From the NCBI GenBank assembly GCA_002371825.1, contig DFHF01000053.1:62001-126000 (forward strand): DNA of 64,000 nucleotides, written 5' to 3'. A model generated the notes under the pieces. That model saw nothing but the letters and a program-made list of their open reading frames with translations. It had not been told where the DNA came from and ran no database searches. The translations under genes and the position numbers were made by a program. Shown piece by piece: positions 1 through 7,935 of this stretch. This stretch comes from Ruminococcus flavefaciens. GTDB taxonomy: Bacteria > Bacillota > Clostridia > Oscillospirales > Ruminococcaceae. How positions within the stretch are numbered: the first letter of the stretch is position 1; every line of letters begins with the position of its first letter.

Positions 1-55
1 TGAATGCTATGGTCAGCACCGGCTGTGCCTTGATAAATTTTGCTGTTTTCCCCAT
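1..55 (-). CDS. N-terminal fragment of a probable membrane transporter (partial)
   Basis: The minus strand opens an ATG at 55, two bases after the stop codon of the deformylase gene, and reads 18 codons (MGKTAKFIKAQPVLTIAF) to the window edge. A short basic N-terminus followed by a hydrophobic stretch is what a polytopic membrane protein would show. The wording resembles the start of SLC13/ArsB-like permeases of Clostridia, but 18 residues cannot prove that. The spacing implies translational coupling with the upstream deformylase gene. Confidence 0.4.
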   Translation of the reverse strand, partial: MGKTAKFIKAQPVLTIAF

Positions 56-57
56 TT

Positions 58-471
58 TCAGATCAGTATCCCTTCAAAATGGTCCATTTCATGCTGTATG
101 ATCTGCGCCTCAAAGTCACGGAGATGCACCTTCTTGCGCTTGAAATTCCTGTCACGGTACTCTACAGTTATCATGCTCCTGCGCTTCACAGGACGGCTGC
201 CGGTAAGTGAAAGGCAGCTCTCCTCAGTATCGTATGTTTTGGCTGAGCGGTCAGTTATGACCGGATTTACCATTACAACAGTCTTTCCTCCCAGTGTTGC
301 TGCAAGAACAGTCTTGCTCTCGCCTATCATATTTGCCGCCAGTCCCACACAATGCTCCTTATTCGCCTCAAGAGTATCAGCAATATCACGGATAAGCTGC
401 ATATCCTCACGGGTGGCCGGAACTGACCTGATCTTCAGGAAGGATGTATCCTTCACTATCTCTCTTACCAT
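58..471 (-). CDS. def: peptide deformylase, divergent type
   Basis: Metallohydrolase of the peptide deformylase family, which removes the formyl group from nascent N-terminal formyl-Met in the cytoplasm. At 137 residues it is slightly shorter than usual. Motif III QHEMDH (126-131) gives the metal ligands His127 and His131 and catalytic Glu128; motif II reads ESCLS with the third ligand Cys86. Two departures are visible. Motif I is VGLAANMIG, with Met48 where the family has the oxyanion-stabilising Gln, and motif II has Ser85 in place of Gly. I chose the ATG at 471 because GGAGATGAAAG precedes it at good spacing; an in-frame TTG at 489 lies upstream of that Shine-Dalgarno site. It is likely a second, divergent deformylase, possibly with reduced or altered activity. 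Confidence 0.85.
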   Translation of the reverse strand: MVREIVKDTSFLKIRSVPATREDMQLIRDIADTLEANKEHCVGLAANMIGESKTVLAATLGGKTVVMVNPVITDRSAKTYDTEESCLSLTGSRPVKRRSMITVEYRDRNFKRKKVHLRDFEAQIIQHEMDHFEGILI

Positions 472-490
472 TCTTTCATCTCCAAACAAA

Positions 491-530
491 ATAAAACCGG
501 GTCTTAAAACAGATCCCGGTTTTATTATAA
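491..530 (-). terminator. intrinsic terminator after the GT-B-like gene
   Basis: An inverted repeat with arms AATAAAACCGGG and CCCGGTTTTATT lies 33 bases beyond the end of the minus-strand gene 563-2038. On the minus strand it is followed by a T-rich run (TTTTATTTTGTTT). It sits just before the deformylase start, so that gene depends on readthrough or on a promoter I could not identify. Confidence 0.6.
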
Positions 531-562
531 ACTATACGAAAAAAATAGTCAAGTGCCACGGA

Positions 563-2038
563 CTAAGCCTGTACAGGACTGTTTGGCTTTTTCCTGCTGA
601 CTGCAAGCTCTACAGCTTTGTAGGCACCATCGTAGATACCGGCTTTTTTGGCCGCTATGATGTTTTCGCACATTTTCACTATTATATCTCCGTTGTTCTG
701 GATAAGCGAAAGCATTGCCCCTGTCTCAGCAGCTGAAGCGCACTCATAAGTGCCGTCCCCGACCTCTGCCGAGCGTATGGCTCCCCATGCCTCATGTCCG
801 CCTACACGCTTTATCATCAGCTTAGGCACAGGATAGAATGAAAGCTCACTGGGTTTGGTTATAAGCACATCAGCTATACGCATAAGCAGATTTGTGGAGT
901 ATACTGCCGCAAAAATATCGCTGTGACAAAAAGCGTGTATACCGCTTATCCCGCCGTCATAGGCAGCGGCACAGAACCTCATGGTATCGCTGAAATCGTC
1001 GAAATGCTCTGTCAGGCAGCCCTTCATCTGCGGAACATCCTTTATAAGCTCATGCCAGACACTGTCGTGGTCACCCACATTTATCATCAGCACTGCTCTT
1101 CCCTTTTTTATCTCCGGAAGCAGCCGTCTTATTACTGCCCTGAATATTTCCTTCTGAGCGCCTGCCCCTCCTACGGACATCAGCCAGCGCCTTGGGCCGC
1201 CTTTTTCTGCACGTTCAGTCCTGCGGCGGCAGTCCTCTTCTATATTGCTCACAAGCTCATGGTCCACATAGTGTCCCGTATACACCAGTGAATCCTCCGG
1301 CATCGGCCTCAGCGGATGCTTTTTGTCCATTCCCCTGAGTGCCCTGTAGCCCAGATAGGATGAAGGTGTCTGGACGGTATGTATAGCTCCCTCAGACAGA
1401 TGAAGTGCCATTGGCCAGTTATCCGGTATTGCATTTACCACATTTTTCAGCCCTGCATGGACAGCTGCCTGTGCAGGCCAGACATGAGCTGCCACAAAGG
1501 GGATATCCTCAGGGAGCTCCCGGTAAACAGCCGTCATAAGCTCAGCAGTCTTCTGGTCGCAGGCATTGTACGAAAGCTTCCTGAAGCCCTCGCTGTTCAG
1601 CGGCTCCCAGAAAAGCTTATTGAACAAAAACGACTTCTGTGATAGTCTTGAACCCAGCGAATACAGCTGATTCTGACCGCTGATTATCTTTCCGCAGGAA
1701 GCCTCTGCAAAGGAGTGAAGGTCGAACCAATAGGGCACATATCCCATAGAATGTGCTGCTGAAGCAAGCGCCATAGAGATCCTGTAATGGCCGAAGCCCA
1801 TACGGATATTGCCTATGATAACGCTCCTGTCATCAAAATCCACCCCTGTTTTTTCTGACAACACTATCTTCTGAACCCCCAGCGGCCTGCCCACAGCCGG
1901 TGCAGGAACAGCTGACAGGTGATAGATACGTTCAGAGTCATCGCCGTATTTGCGGATAAATCTCTCTTTTTGCCGCACGGCTTTTCTGTACACCCTTCCG
2001 GGAATGTCATTCCCGAAAATTTTCCCCGATCTGTCCAT
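563..2038 (-). CDS. GT-B-like (MGDG synthase/GT28-like) protein of unknown substrate
   Basis: A 491-residue cytoplasmic protein without signal peptide. Two stretches recall the two Rossmann halves of GT-B glycosyltransferases of the diacylglycerol glucosyltransferase/MurG type. The N-terminal one is IGNIRMGFGHYRIS near residue 80. The C-terminal one comprises MSVGGAGAQ near 290 and ADVLITKPSELSFY near 395, where GT28 enzymes have a similar ADxxIxKPG segment binding the sugar nucleotide. Several acidic and His residues suggest catalysis, but no motif names the substrate. The ATG at 2038 has GGAGG seven bases upstream; an in-frame TTG at 2062 lies inside the promoter region. It is divergent from the TetR/symporter/alpha-galactosidase operon and shares its operator region, so it may be co-regulated. 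Family placement is an inference from motif shape. Confidence 0.6.
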   Translation of the reverse strand: MDRSGKIFGNDIPGRVYRKAVRQKERFIRKYGDDSERIYHLSAVPAPAVGRPLGVQKIVLSEKTGVDFDDRSVIIGNIRMGFGHYRISMALASAAHSMGYVPYWFDLHSFAEASCGKIISGQNQLYSLGSRLSQKSFLFNKLFWEPLNSEGFRKLSYNACDQKTAELMTAVYRELPEDIPFVAAHVWPAQAAVHAGLKNVVNAIPDNWPMALHLSEGAIHTVQTPSSYLGYRALRGMDKKHPLRPMPEDSLVYTGHYVDHELVSNIEEDCRRRTERAEKGGPRRWLMSVGGAGAQKEIFRAVIRRLLPEIKKGRAVLMINVGDHDSVWHELIKDVPQMKGCLTEHFDDFSDTMRFCAAAYDGGISGIHAFCHSDIFAAVYSTNLLMRIADVLITKPSELSFYPVPKLMIKRVGGHEAWGAIRSAEVGDGTYECASAAETGAMLSLIQNNGDIIVKMCENIIAAKKAGIYDGAYKAVELAVSRKKPNSPVQA

Positions 2039-2055
2039 AAAAAACCTCCAGATAC

Positions 2056-2137
2056 TTGACAAAACAATAAAAATATGATAGACTTACTATCAATAAGATG
2101 TGATATATAGTCTATCACAAAAAAGGAGGATTGTCAA
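2056..2137. promoter_or_regulatory. mirror-image divergent promoters with TetR-type operators
   Basis: The intergenic region holds two opposed promoters of identical design. The plus one has TTGACA at 2056-2061, a 17-bp spacer and TAGACT at 2079-2084. The minus one has TTGACA at 2137-2132, a 17-bp spacer and TAGACT at 2114-2109. Each -10 lies inside a palindrome: TGATAG-N5-CTATCA at 2076-2092 and GTGATA-N7-TATCAC at 2100-2118. Together they form a larger inverted repeat TGATAGACT/AGTCTATCA. A TetR-family dimer bound here would block both directions; the neighbouring tetR is the obvious candidate. Confidence 0.75.
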
Positions 2138-2785
2138 GTGGAAAACGAAATAACTCAGGAAAAAAACAAAAATCAACGCTTCGATAAGGCCGTGGAGATC
2201 AGTGTCCAGCTATTTCTCGAAAGAGGCATCGATGACGTTAAAATGACCGATATCGCTGAAAAAAGCGGGATCGGTGTCGCCACGCTCTATCGCTATTTCG
2301 GCACAAAGACCGGCATAGCCATTGCTGCAATGACCTATCTCTGGAACGACATGAAGAGTATGTTCAGCGGCATTTTCGAGTCGGATATCTTTCTCAGGCA
2401 ATCCGGCCTTAAACAAGTGACCGACCTTATGAGGATGTTCCTTGTTCTCTACGAGGCTCACCCTTCATTTATGAAACTGCTCAGTGAGTTTGATCTCCTT
2501 ATCCTGCGTGAGAGAGTATCAAAAGATGAGCTGAAGGAGTATGACCGCTCTGTCATTAATTTCTACCCCATAATAGAGAAATCATTCATGACAGGTATCT
2601 CTGACGGCACTATCAGGGACGGGATAGACTTCAAGCTCTTCTATCTGGCATATGCCCACTCCCTCATGGAGCTGAGCAAGAAGCTCATTCAGGGCGAGCT
2701 ACTCCCCTCCGATGACTTCTCCGCCGGTGCTAAGGAGCTGGAAACTCTTATCGAGACCGCTGTTTATTACCTTAGAAAGGACTGA
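2138..2785 (+). CDS. TetR/AcrR family transcriptional regulator
   Basis: A 215-residue regulator with an N-terminal TetR helix-turn-helix at about residues 15-60. The recognition part reads KSGIGVATLYRYFGTKTGI, the hallmark of the family, and is followed by an all-helical ligand-binding and dimerisation region. The GTG start at 2138 is supported by AAAGGAGGA seven bases upstream; that GTG also overlaps the -35 hexamer of the opposite promoter. It is the first gene of an operon with a GPH sugar symporter and an alpha-galactosidase. The operators in front of it suggest autorepression and control of the divergent gene. The effector is plausibly a galactoside or its product, which is an inference from context. 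Confidence 0.9.
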   Translation: MENEITQEKNKNQRFDKAVEISVQLFLERGIDDVKMTDIAEKSGIGVATLYRYFGTKTGIAIAAMTYLWNDMKSMFSGIFESDIFLRQSGLKQVTDLMRMFLVLYEAHPSFMKLLSEFDLLILRERVSKDELKEYDRSVINFYPIIEKSFMTGISDGTIRDGIDFKLFYLAYAHSLMELSKKLIQGELLPSDDFSAGAKELETLIETAVYYLRKD

Positions 2786-2788
2786 ATC

Positions 2789-4162
2789 ATGAATAAAAAG
2801 ATCGCCTCTAACAAGCTCCTTTGGATATTCGCCGTGGGACAGTTGGGCTGGTCTATGCTTTCAGGTATCGTCACTAACCTGCTGGTGTTCTTTTATCTTC
2901 CCGGAAAAGAGGCTCTCAGCGACGGTCAGCAGATATTCATTTCTCAGGGCAAATTTATCGGACTCACAGTCATTGGCATGATATCGGCTGTGGGCCGTCT
3001 GTTCGACGCTGTCACCGACCCTCTCATCGCCGGACGCTCAGACAGGCTTCGGCATCGCCTCGGCAGACGCATCCCCTTCATGAGATACGCAGCTATCCCC
3101 TTCGGCGCTGTAACTGTTCTCATGTTCATATCTCCCGTAAACGGTGAAAGCAAACTGAATTCAGCGGCACTTTTCATCTGTGCCATGCTTTTCTATCTAT
3201 GCATGACCTGCTACTGCACTCCATACAATGCACTTATACCGGAGCTGGGCAGAACTCAGGAATCACGCATAAATCTATCCACATTCATATCTATAACCTA
3301 TTTTTTCGGCACCGCAATGGCCTATGTGATACCTGTTGCAGCAGGTATGCTGAGAGGTTCTGTCGGATATGCCGGAAGCTACCGCATATCGATAGCTGTG
3401 CTTGCGGTCATAGCTGTTATCTGTATGCTGATACCTGCCTTTCTTATCGATGAGAATCAGTATGCCGATACAACTCCGAGCAAGTCATCCGCATTCAGCT
3501 CACTGTCAGCTACTTTCCGCAATAAGCAGTTCCGCACTTTTGTAGCCTCGGATATCCTCTACTGGATAGCCCTGACCCTTTTCCAGACCGGTCTGCTTTA
3601 TTATGTTACAGAACTTATGGGGCTCAAAGAGTCGATGTCCACGCTTCTCTTCATGATAATGTCAGTGGTATCCCTTTGCTTCTACGTTCCGGTAAATCTG
3701 ATCTCAAAAAAGACAGGAAAGAAAAAGCCGGTGGCTTTTGCATTTATCTTCTTCTCACTGACATTCTTTGTCACATCATTTGCAGGAAAAACTGCTGTTC
3801 CGGCATTGGCATACGGTATCATAATAGCTGTGCTTGCTGCACTGCCGATGGCTATACTCGGGATTCTCCCACAGGCAGTAGTTGCCGATATCTCAGAGGC
3901 GGACAAGCTTGAGACCGGCGAGAACCGTCAGGGGATGTTCTACGCTGCCCGCACCTTCGCTTTCAAGCTTGGACAGTCAGTTGCAATGCTTATATTCACC
4001 AGCGTTGCCACTATCGGGAAAAGTTCGGGGCTCGGCTACAGGCTCACCGCAGTCATTGCCGCAGTTCTCTGCCTTATGGGAGGCCTCGTTTTCCTCAGAT
4101 ATAACGAAACTCAGGTGATCTCCCGCATCTCTGAAGCTCAGGAGGATGGATCAGATGCTTAA
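2789..4162 (+). CDS. GPH-family (MelB-like) sugar:cation symporter
   Basis: A 457-residue integral membrane protein with about twelve hydrophobic segments, the standard length for the glycoside-pentoside-hexuronide:cation symporters of the major facilitator superfamily. The MelB-type motif is visible at residues 70-98 as RLFDAVTDPLIAGRSD with Asp73 and Asp77, followed by a basic loop RLGRR. It probably brings an alpha-galactoside such as melibiose or a raffinose-type sugar into the cell. It starts three bases after the tetR stop, and its 3' end overlaps the alpha-galactosidase start by eight bases, so the three genes form a coupled operon. The substrate is inferred from the neighbour. Confidence 0.9.
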   Translation: MNKKIASNKLLWIFAVGQLGWSMLSGIVTNLLVFFYLPGKEALSDGQQIFISQGKFIGLTVIGMISAVGRLFDAVTDPLIAGRSDRLRHRLGRRIPFMRYAAIPFGAVTVLMFISPVNGESKLNSAALFICAMLFYLCMTCYCTPYNALIPELGRTQESRINLSTFISITYFFGTAMAYVIPVAAGMLRGSVGYAGSYRISIAVLAVIAVICMLIPAFLIDENQYADTTPSKSSAFSSLSATFRNKQFRTFVASDILYWIALTLFQTGLLYYVTELMGLKESMSTLLFMIMSVVSLCFYVPVNLISKKTGKKKPVAFAFIFFSLTFFVTSFAGKTAVPALAYGIIIAVLAALPMAILGILPQAVVADISEADKLETGENRQGMFYAARTFAFKLGQSVAMLIFTSVATIGKSSGLGYRLTAVIAAVLCLMGGLVFLRYNETQVISRISEAQEDGSDA

Positions 4163-5792
4163 ACTAAAACAGGTACACTTTTCATTCAGCGCAGGTGAAG
4201 AAACTTTTTTCGTTTCGACCTGCCGCTCCGTCAGCACCGATATCGCCGATCTGGAGATACACTCTGTCGGAGACGTTTTTTCGGCTGATATACGCTGCAA
4301 AAGCCCTATCCGCATAAAAAAGCTCACCGCCGTTTTCGAGCATGAGTTTTCCGCTATAGACAAGATTTTCCTGAACGGCTATCAGTCCTGGACTGACAGC
4401 ACAGAGCACAGTGTCACAGACCGTATGTACGGACTGGAGCGTGCACCGGAAGCGGCTGTAAAAAAATACGCTCTGAACCGCTATGGTGACTATGACTTCA
4501 CAAGCTACGTCCCGGAAGGTCAGCTTCACGGCTGGTCTTACGGTTACATACGCACAGGAGAATTCTTCTGCTTTATAGGCTCTCTCAGTGAGGATACCGG
4601 TTTCACAAAGATAACTGCGGAAACTGATGGGAACGTCATTATTGTAACAAAGGACTGCGAAGGACTTGAACTCCCGGAAGACTACAGAGGCATAGACCTG
4701 CTCATAACTGAGGGAACGGAAAAGGAAGTCTTTGACCGCTATTTCGATACTCTCGGGATCAAACTCCGTAAGGAGGCAGTACCTATCTCAGGATATACAA
4801 GCTGGTACCGGCACTATCAGAATATTAATTCCGATACCCTGATAACTGACCTCGCCGGTCTGACTTCACAAAAGCACAGATCAGATGTATTTCAGATCGA
4901 TGACGGCTATCAGACTGCCGTAGGAGACTGGCTGTCCGTTGACAGCTCCAAATTTCCTGACGGTATGAAGTCCATTGCCGGAAACATCGCCTCCGCAGGT
5001 CTTATTCCCGGATTATGGCTTGCACCTATGGTATGTGAGGAAAAATCACTGCTTTTCAATGAGCATCCGGATTGGCTCGTCAAGGACGAAAACGGTGATC
5101 CTGTCAAGGGCGGCTCAAACTGGAGCGGTTTCTATGCTCTTGATATTTATAATAACGAATTCCGTGATCACATAAGGAGCATATTCCGCACCGTAACTGA
5201 GGAATGGGGATTCCGGCTGCTGAAGCTTGATTTCCTTTATGCCGCCTGTATCCAGCCTCGTCCAGACAGGACCCGTGGACAGATAATGTCTGACACTATG
5301 AGCTTCCTGCGTGAATGTGCCGGGGATGCGCTGATACTGGGCTGCGGAGTGCCTCTGGCATCGGCCTTCGGAAAAGTCGATTACTGCCGTATAGGCTGCG
5401 ATGTGAGCCTTGACTGGAACGATAAGCCCCACATGAGGCTGCTGCACCGTGAACGTGTCAGCACCAGGAACTCGATCCTGAATTCTGTTTTCCGCAGACA
5501 GCTTAGCGGAAGAGCATTCCTCAATGACCCGGATGTATTCATTCTCCGTTCGGATAATACATCCCTGACCGCAAAACAGAAAAAATGCCTTGCAGAGGTC
5601 AATGCAATGACCGGAGATGTACTGTTCACATCTGATAATGCCGCAGAGTACTCGGACGAGCAGAAAAAGCTCATTCACGGAATAATGAAACTCCGCAGCG
5701 CAGAAGTTATCTCCGCTGAAGCAGATGATAAATTCCTTAGGATCAGATTCAGCCTCGGAGAAAAGGTATACAATGCTCAGTACAGGATCTGA
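4155..5792 (+). CDS. alpha-galactosidase, GH36-like, cytoplasmic
   Basis: A 545-residue retaining alpha-galactosidase of the GH-D clan. The barrel carries VFQIDDGYQ (about 245-253) and LKLDFLY with the likely nucleophile Asp359. The likely acid/base is Asp416 in CRIGCDVSLDWND. An N-terminal beta-sandwich domain occupies the first 200 residues. The protein is shorter than classical 730-residue GH36 enzymes and lacks a signal peptide, fitting intracellular hydrolysis of sugar delivered by the symporter upstream. I prefer the ATG at 4155, nine bases after GGAGG; the ATG at 4146 abuts the Shine-Dalgarno site. GH36 versus a related GH-D subfamily cannot be decided by eye. Confidence 0.9.
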   Translation: MLKLKQVHFSFSAGEETFFVSTCRSVSTDIADLEIHSVGDVFSADIRCKSPIRIKKLTAVFEHEFSAIDKIFLNGYQSWTDSTEHSVTDRMYGLERAPEAAVKKYALNRYGDYDFTSYVPEGQLHGWSYGYIRTGEFFCFIGSLSEDTGFTKITAETDGNVIIVTKDCEGLELPEDYRGIDLLITEGTEKEVFDRYFDTLGIKLRKEAVPISGYTSWYRHYQNINSDTLITDLAGLTSQKHRSDVFQIDDGYQTAVGDWLSVDSSKFPDGMKSIAGNIASAGLIPGLWLAPMVCEEKSLLFNEHPDWLVKDENGDPVKGGSNWSGFYALDIYNNEFRDHIRSIFRTVTEEWGFRLLKLDFLYAACIQPRPDRTRGQIMSDTMSFLRECAGDALILGCGVPLASAFGKVDYCRIGCDVSLDWNDKPHMRLLHRERVSTRNSILNSVFRRQLSGRAFLNDPDVFILRSDNTSLTAKQKKCLAEVNAMTGDVLFTSDNAAEYSDEQKKLIHGIMKLRSAEVISAEADDKFLRIRFSLGEKVYNAQYRI

Positions 5793-5810
5793 GCGATATA
5801 TGAAACAAAC

Positions 5811-5842
5811 AGAGCGCTCTGTGTATTCAGGGCGCTCTCATT
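5811..5842 (+). terminator. intrinsic terminator of the alpha-galactosidase operon
   Basis: The arms AGAGCGC (5811-5817) and GCGCTCT (5832-5838) form a hairpin followed by CATTTT, just after the alpha-galactosidase stop. It also separates this operon from the convergent cysK. Confidence 0.6.
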
Positions 5843-5864
5843 TTCTGTAATTCTGTTTTGCTGC

Positions 5865-6794
5865 TCAGTCCTCAAAAAGCGGAGTGGAGAAATATCTCTC
5901 GGCAGTATCGGGAAGGATAGTTACAACAGTCTTTCCCTCGCCTAATTTCTCTGCAAGCTTAAGAGCTGCCGCAACATTGGTACCGCTGGATATACCGCAC
6001 ATTATGCCTTCCTTGGAAGCAAGATCCTTGGCAGTCTGTATTGCCTCTTCATCTGTTACGATGTAGATATTATCGTATATTTCCTTATTGAGGATGGGCG
6101 GGATGATACCGTCGCCTATACCCATCTGAAGATGAGTACCGATAGTTCCTCCGGCAAGTATAGCAGCATTTTCCGGCTCTACAGCCCATATCTCCATGTC
6201 AGGATACTGAGCTTTCAGTGCCTCACCTATACCGGTGATCGTACCGCCGGTGCCGATACCTGAGCAGAATCCGTCTATTTTTACAGCAGTCTGTTCGAGT
6301 ATCTCAAGTGCTGTATGATACTTGTGAGCGTTGGTATTATTGGGATTCTCAAACTGCTGCGGAACAAAAACGTTTTTATCCTCAGCTGCCATGCGAAGTG
6401 CAGTATTCAGACACTCCTCGATACATTTTCCGATATCCCCGTCATCGTGAATGAGGATCACCTCCGCACCATAGTGACGTACAAGCTTTCTGCGTTCCTC
6501 ACTTACTGAGTCAGGCATTATGATTATGGTCTTATAGCCTCTTACGGCTCCCACAAGAGCAAGACCGATGCCCTGATTTCCGCTGGTAGGTTCAACGATT
6601 ATGGTATCCTTATTGATACGGCCTTCTTTCTCGGCGTGACGTATCATATTATATGCAGTACGGGTCTTTATGGAACCGCCCACATTAAGTCCCTCAAATT
6701 TAACAAGTACATCTGCATTGCCTGGCTTATTCATCCGGTTCAGCTTTATCATAGGTGTATGGCCGATAGCATCAAGTACATTTTCGTATATCAT
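5865..6794 (-). CDS. cysK: cysteine synthase (O-acetylserine sulfhydrylase)
   Basis: A 309-residue PLP enzyme that makes cysteine from O-acetylserine and sulfide in the cytoplasm. The PLP lysine is Lys43 in NVGGSIKTR. The substrate loop PTSGNQG lies at 69-75 with Asn73, and the phosphate-binding GTGGT loop sits mid-protein. Length and motif order match CysK/CysM, and the absence of a regulatory CBS domain rules out cystathionine beta-synthase. GGAGAAATATA precedes the ATG. It is monocistronic with its own consensus-like promoter. CysK versus CysM specificity is not resolved. Confidence 0.93.
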   Translation of the reverse strand: MIYENVLDAIGHTPMIKLNRMNKPGNADVLVKFEGLNVGGSIKTRTAYNMIRHAEKEGRINKDTIIVEPTSGNQGIGLALVGAVRGYKTIIIMPDSVSEERRKLVRHYGAEVILIHDDGDIGKCIEECLNTALRMAAEDKNVFVPQQFENPNNTNAHKYHTALEILEQTAVKIDGFCSGIGTGGTITGIGEALKAQYPDMEIWAVEPENAAILAGGTIGTHLQMGIGDGIIPPILNKEIYDNIYIVTDEEAIQTAKDLASKEGIMCGISSGTNVAAALKLAEKLGEGKTVVTILPDTAERYFSTPLFED

Positions 6795-6865
6795 TATATT
6801 TCTCCTTATTTTTACTCAAGTCTCAATGATCCCTTCCATATTCTTTCAGGATCACACATATTAAT

Positions 6866-6894
6866 ATTATACTACAACTCTCAATGCTTTGCAA
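6866..6894 (-). promoter_or_regulatory. sigma-A-type promoter of cysK
   Basis: On the minus strand TTGCAA (6894-6889), a 17-bp spacer and TATAAT (6871-6866) form a good vegetative promoter about 70 bases upstream of the cysK start. The leader shows only a weak inverted repeat (TGATCC/GGATCA) and no recognisable riboswitch. Confidence 0.65.
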
Positions 6895-6950
6895 CCAATA
6901 GATAGCTTGAACTAACACATATTAAAACGCTATGTTTAGCCAATAAAAGC

Positions 6951-6978
6951 AAGGGACAGCTTCACTCAGCTGTCCCTT
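6951..6978 (-). terminator. intrinsic terminator after transketolase
   Basis: A perfect 11-bp stem AAGGGACAGCT/AGCTGTCCCTT with a six-base loop lies five bases past the stop of the transketolase C-subunit gene. It is followed on the minus strand by GCTTTTATT. Confidence 0.8.
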
Positions 6979-6983
6979 TGTAA

Positions 6984-7931
6984 TTACTTGTTCCTGACTG
7001 CTTCCTTTACGACCTTTGCGATATTCTCAGCAGAAAGTCCGAATTCCTTCAGCAGGTCAACTGCGGGACCTGAGTGGCCGAATTCATCGTTAACACCTAT
7101 CTTGACAACAGGTACTGGACAGCACTCTGTAACTGCCTCTGCAACAGCAGAACCAAGTCCGCCGATAATGCTGTGTTCCTCGGCTGTTACGATAAGACCT
7201 GTCTCCTTTGCACACTTGCAGATGAGCTCCTTGTCAAGGGGCTTGATAGTGTGGATATTCACAACTCTTGCAGATATGCCTTCACCCTCAAGAGCCTTAG
7301 CAGCCTCAAGAGCTTCGTTTACCATAAGACCTGTTGCAACGATAGTAACATCGCTGCCGTCCTTCATAGTAACACCCTTGCCAAGCTCGAATTTATATGA
7401 TGCAGCATCGTTTATTACCGGTACTGCAAGACGTCCGAAACGCATATATACAGGGCCGTTGAAGTCCAGAGCAGCCTTTACAGCAGCCTTTGCCTCAACA
7501 TCATCACAGGGATTGATGATAGTCATACCTGGGATAGTCCTCATCAGAGCGATATCCTCATTGCACTGATGTGTAGCGCCGTCCTCACCAACAGATATAC
7601 CTGCGTGAGTTGCACCTATCTTTACATTGAGGTGAGGATAGCCGATGGAATTGCGGACTATCTCATATGCTCTTCCGGCAGCGAACATTGCGAATGTTGA
7701 TGCGAAAGGTATCTTTCCGCAGGCAGCAAGTCCTGCAGCAACACCCATCATATTTGCCTCTGCGATACCGCAGTCAAAGAAACGCTCTGGATAAGCCTTC
7801 TTGAATATACCTGTCTTTGTAGCAGCAGCAAGGTCTGCATCGAGTACAACTAAGTCCTTGTACTCCTCTGCGAGGTCTCTGAGCGCCTCACCATAGCTCT
7901 CTCTGGTAGCCTTTTTTACAACATCTGCCAT
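6984..7931 (-). CDS. transketolase, C-terminal (pyrimidine-binding) subunit
   Basis: A 315-residue protein equal to the second half of transketolase: the pyrimidine-binding domain (roughly 1-180, with FDCGIAEANMMGVAAGLA and the GATHQCNEDIALMR segment) and the C-terminal transketolase domain. With the adjacent N-terminal subunit it forms the TPP-dependent enzyme of the non-oxidative pentose phosphate pathway. The genes are separated by four bases in the order N then C. Split transketolases are common in Clostridia, so this is not a frameshift. Confidence 0.93.
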   Translation of the reverse strand: MADVVKKATRESYGEALRDLAEEYKDLVVLDADLAAATKTGIFKKAYPERFFDCGIAEANMMGVAAGLAACGKIPFASTFAMFAAGRAYEIVRNSIGYPHLNVKIGATHAGISVGEDGATHQCNEDIALMRTIPGMTIINPCDDVEAKAAVKAALDFNGPVYMRFGRLAVPVINDAASYKFELGKGVTMKDGSDVTIVATGLMVNEALEAAKALEGEGISARVVNIHTIKPLDKELICKCAKETGLIVTAEEHSIIGGLGSAVAEAVTECCPVPVVKIGVNDEFGHSGPAVDLLKEFGLSAENIAKVVKEAVRNK

Positions 7932-7935
7932 TTTC

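Noticed and set aside
98..736. Plus-strand coding region over the deformylase gene
   Set aside because: It is antisense to a recognisable deformylase and crosses a terminator.
6795..6950. Riboswitch or T-box leader for cysK
   Set aside because: The leader is short and shows only a weak inverted repeat without known riboswitch motifs.
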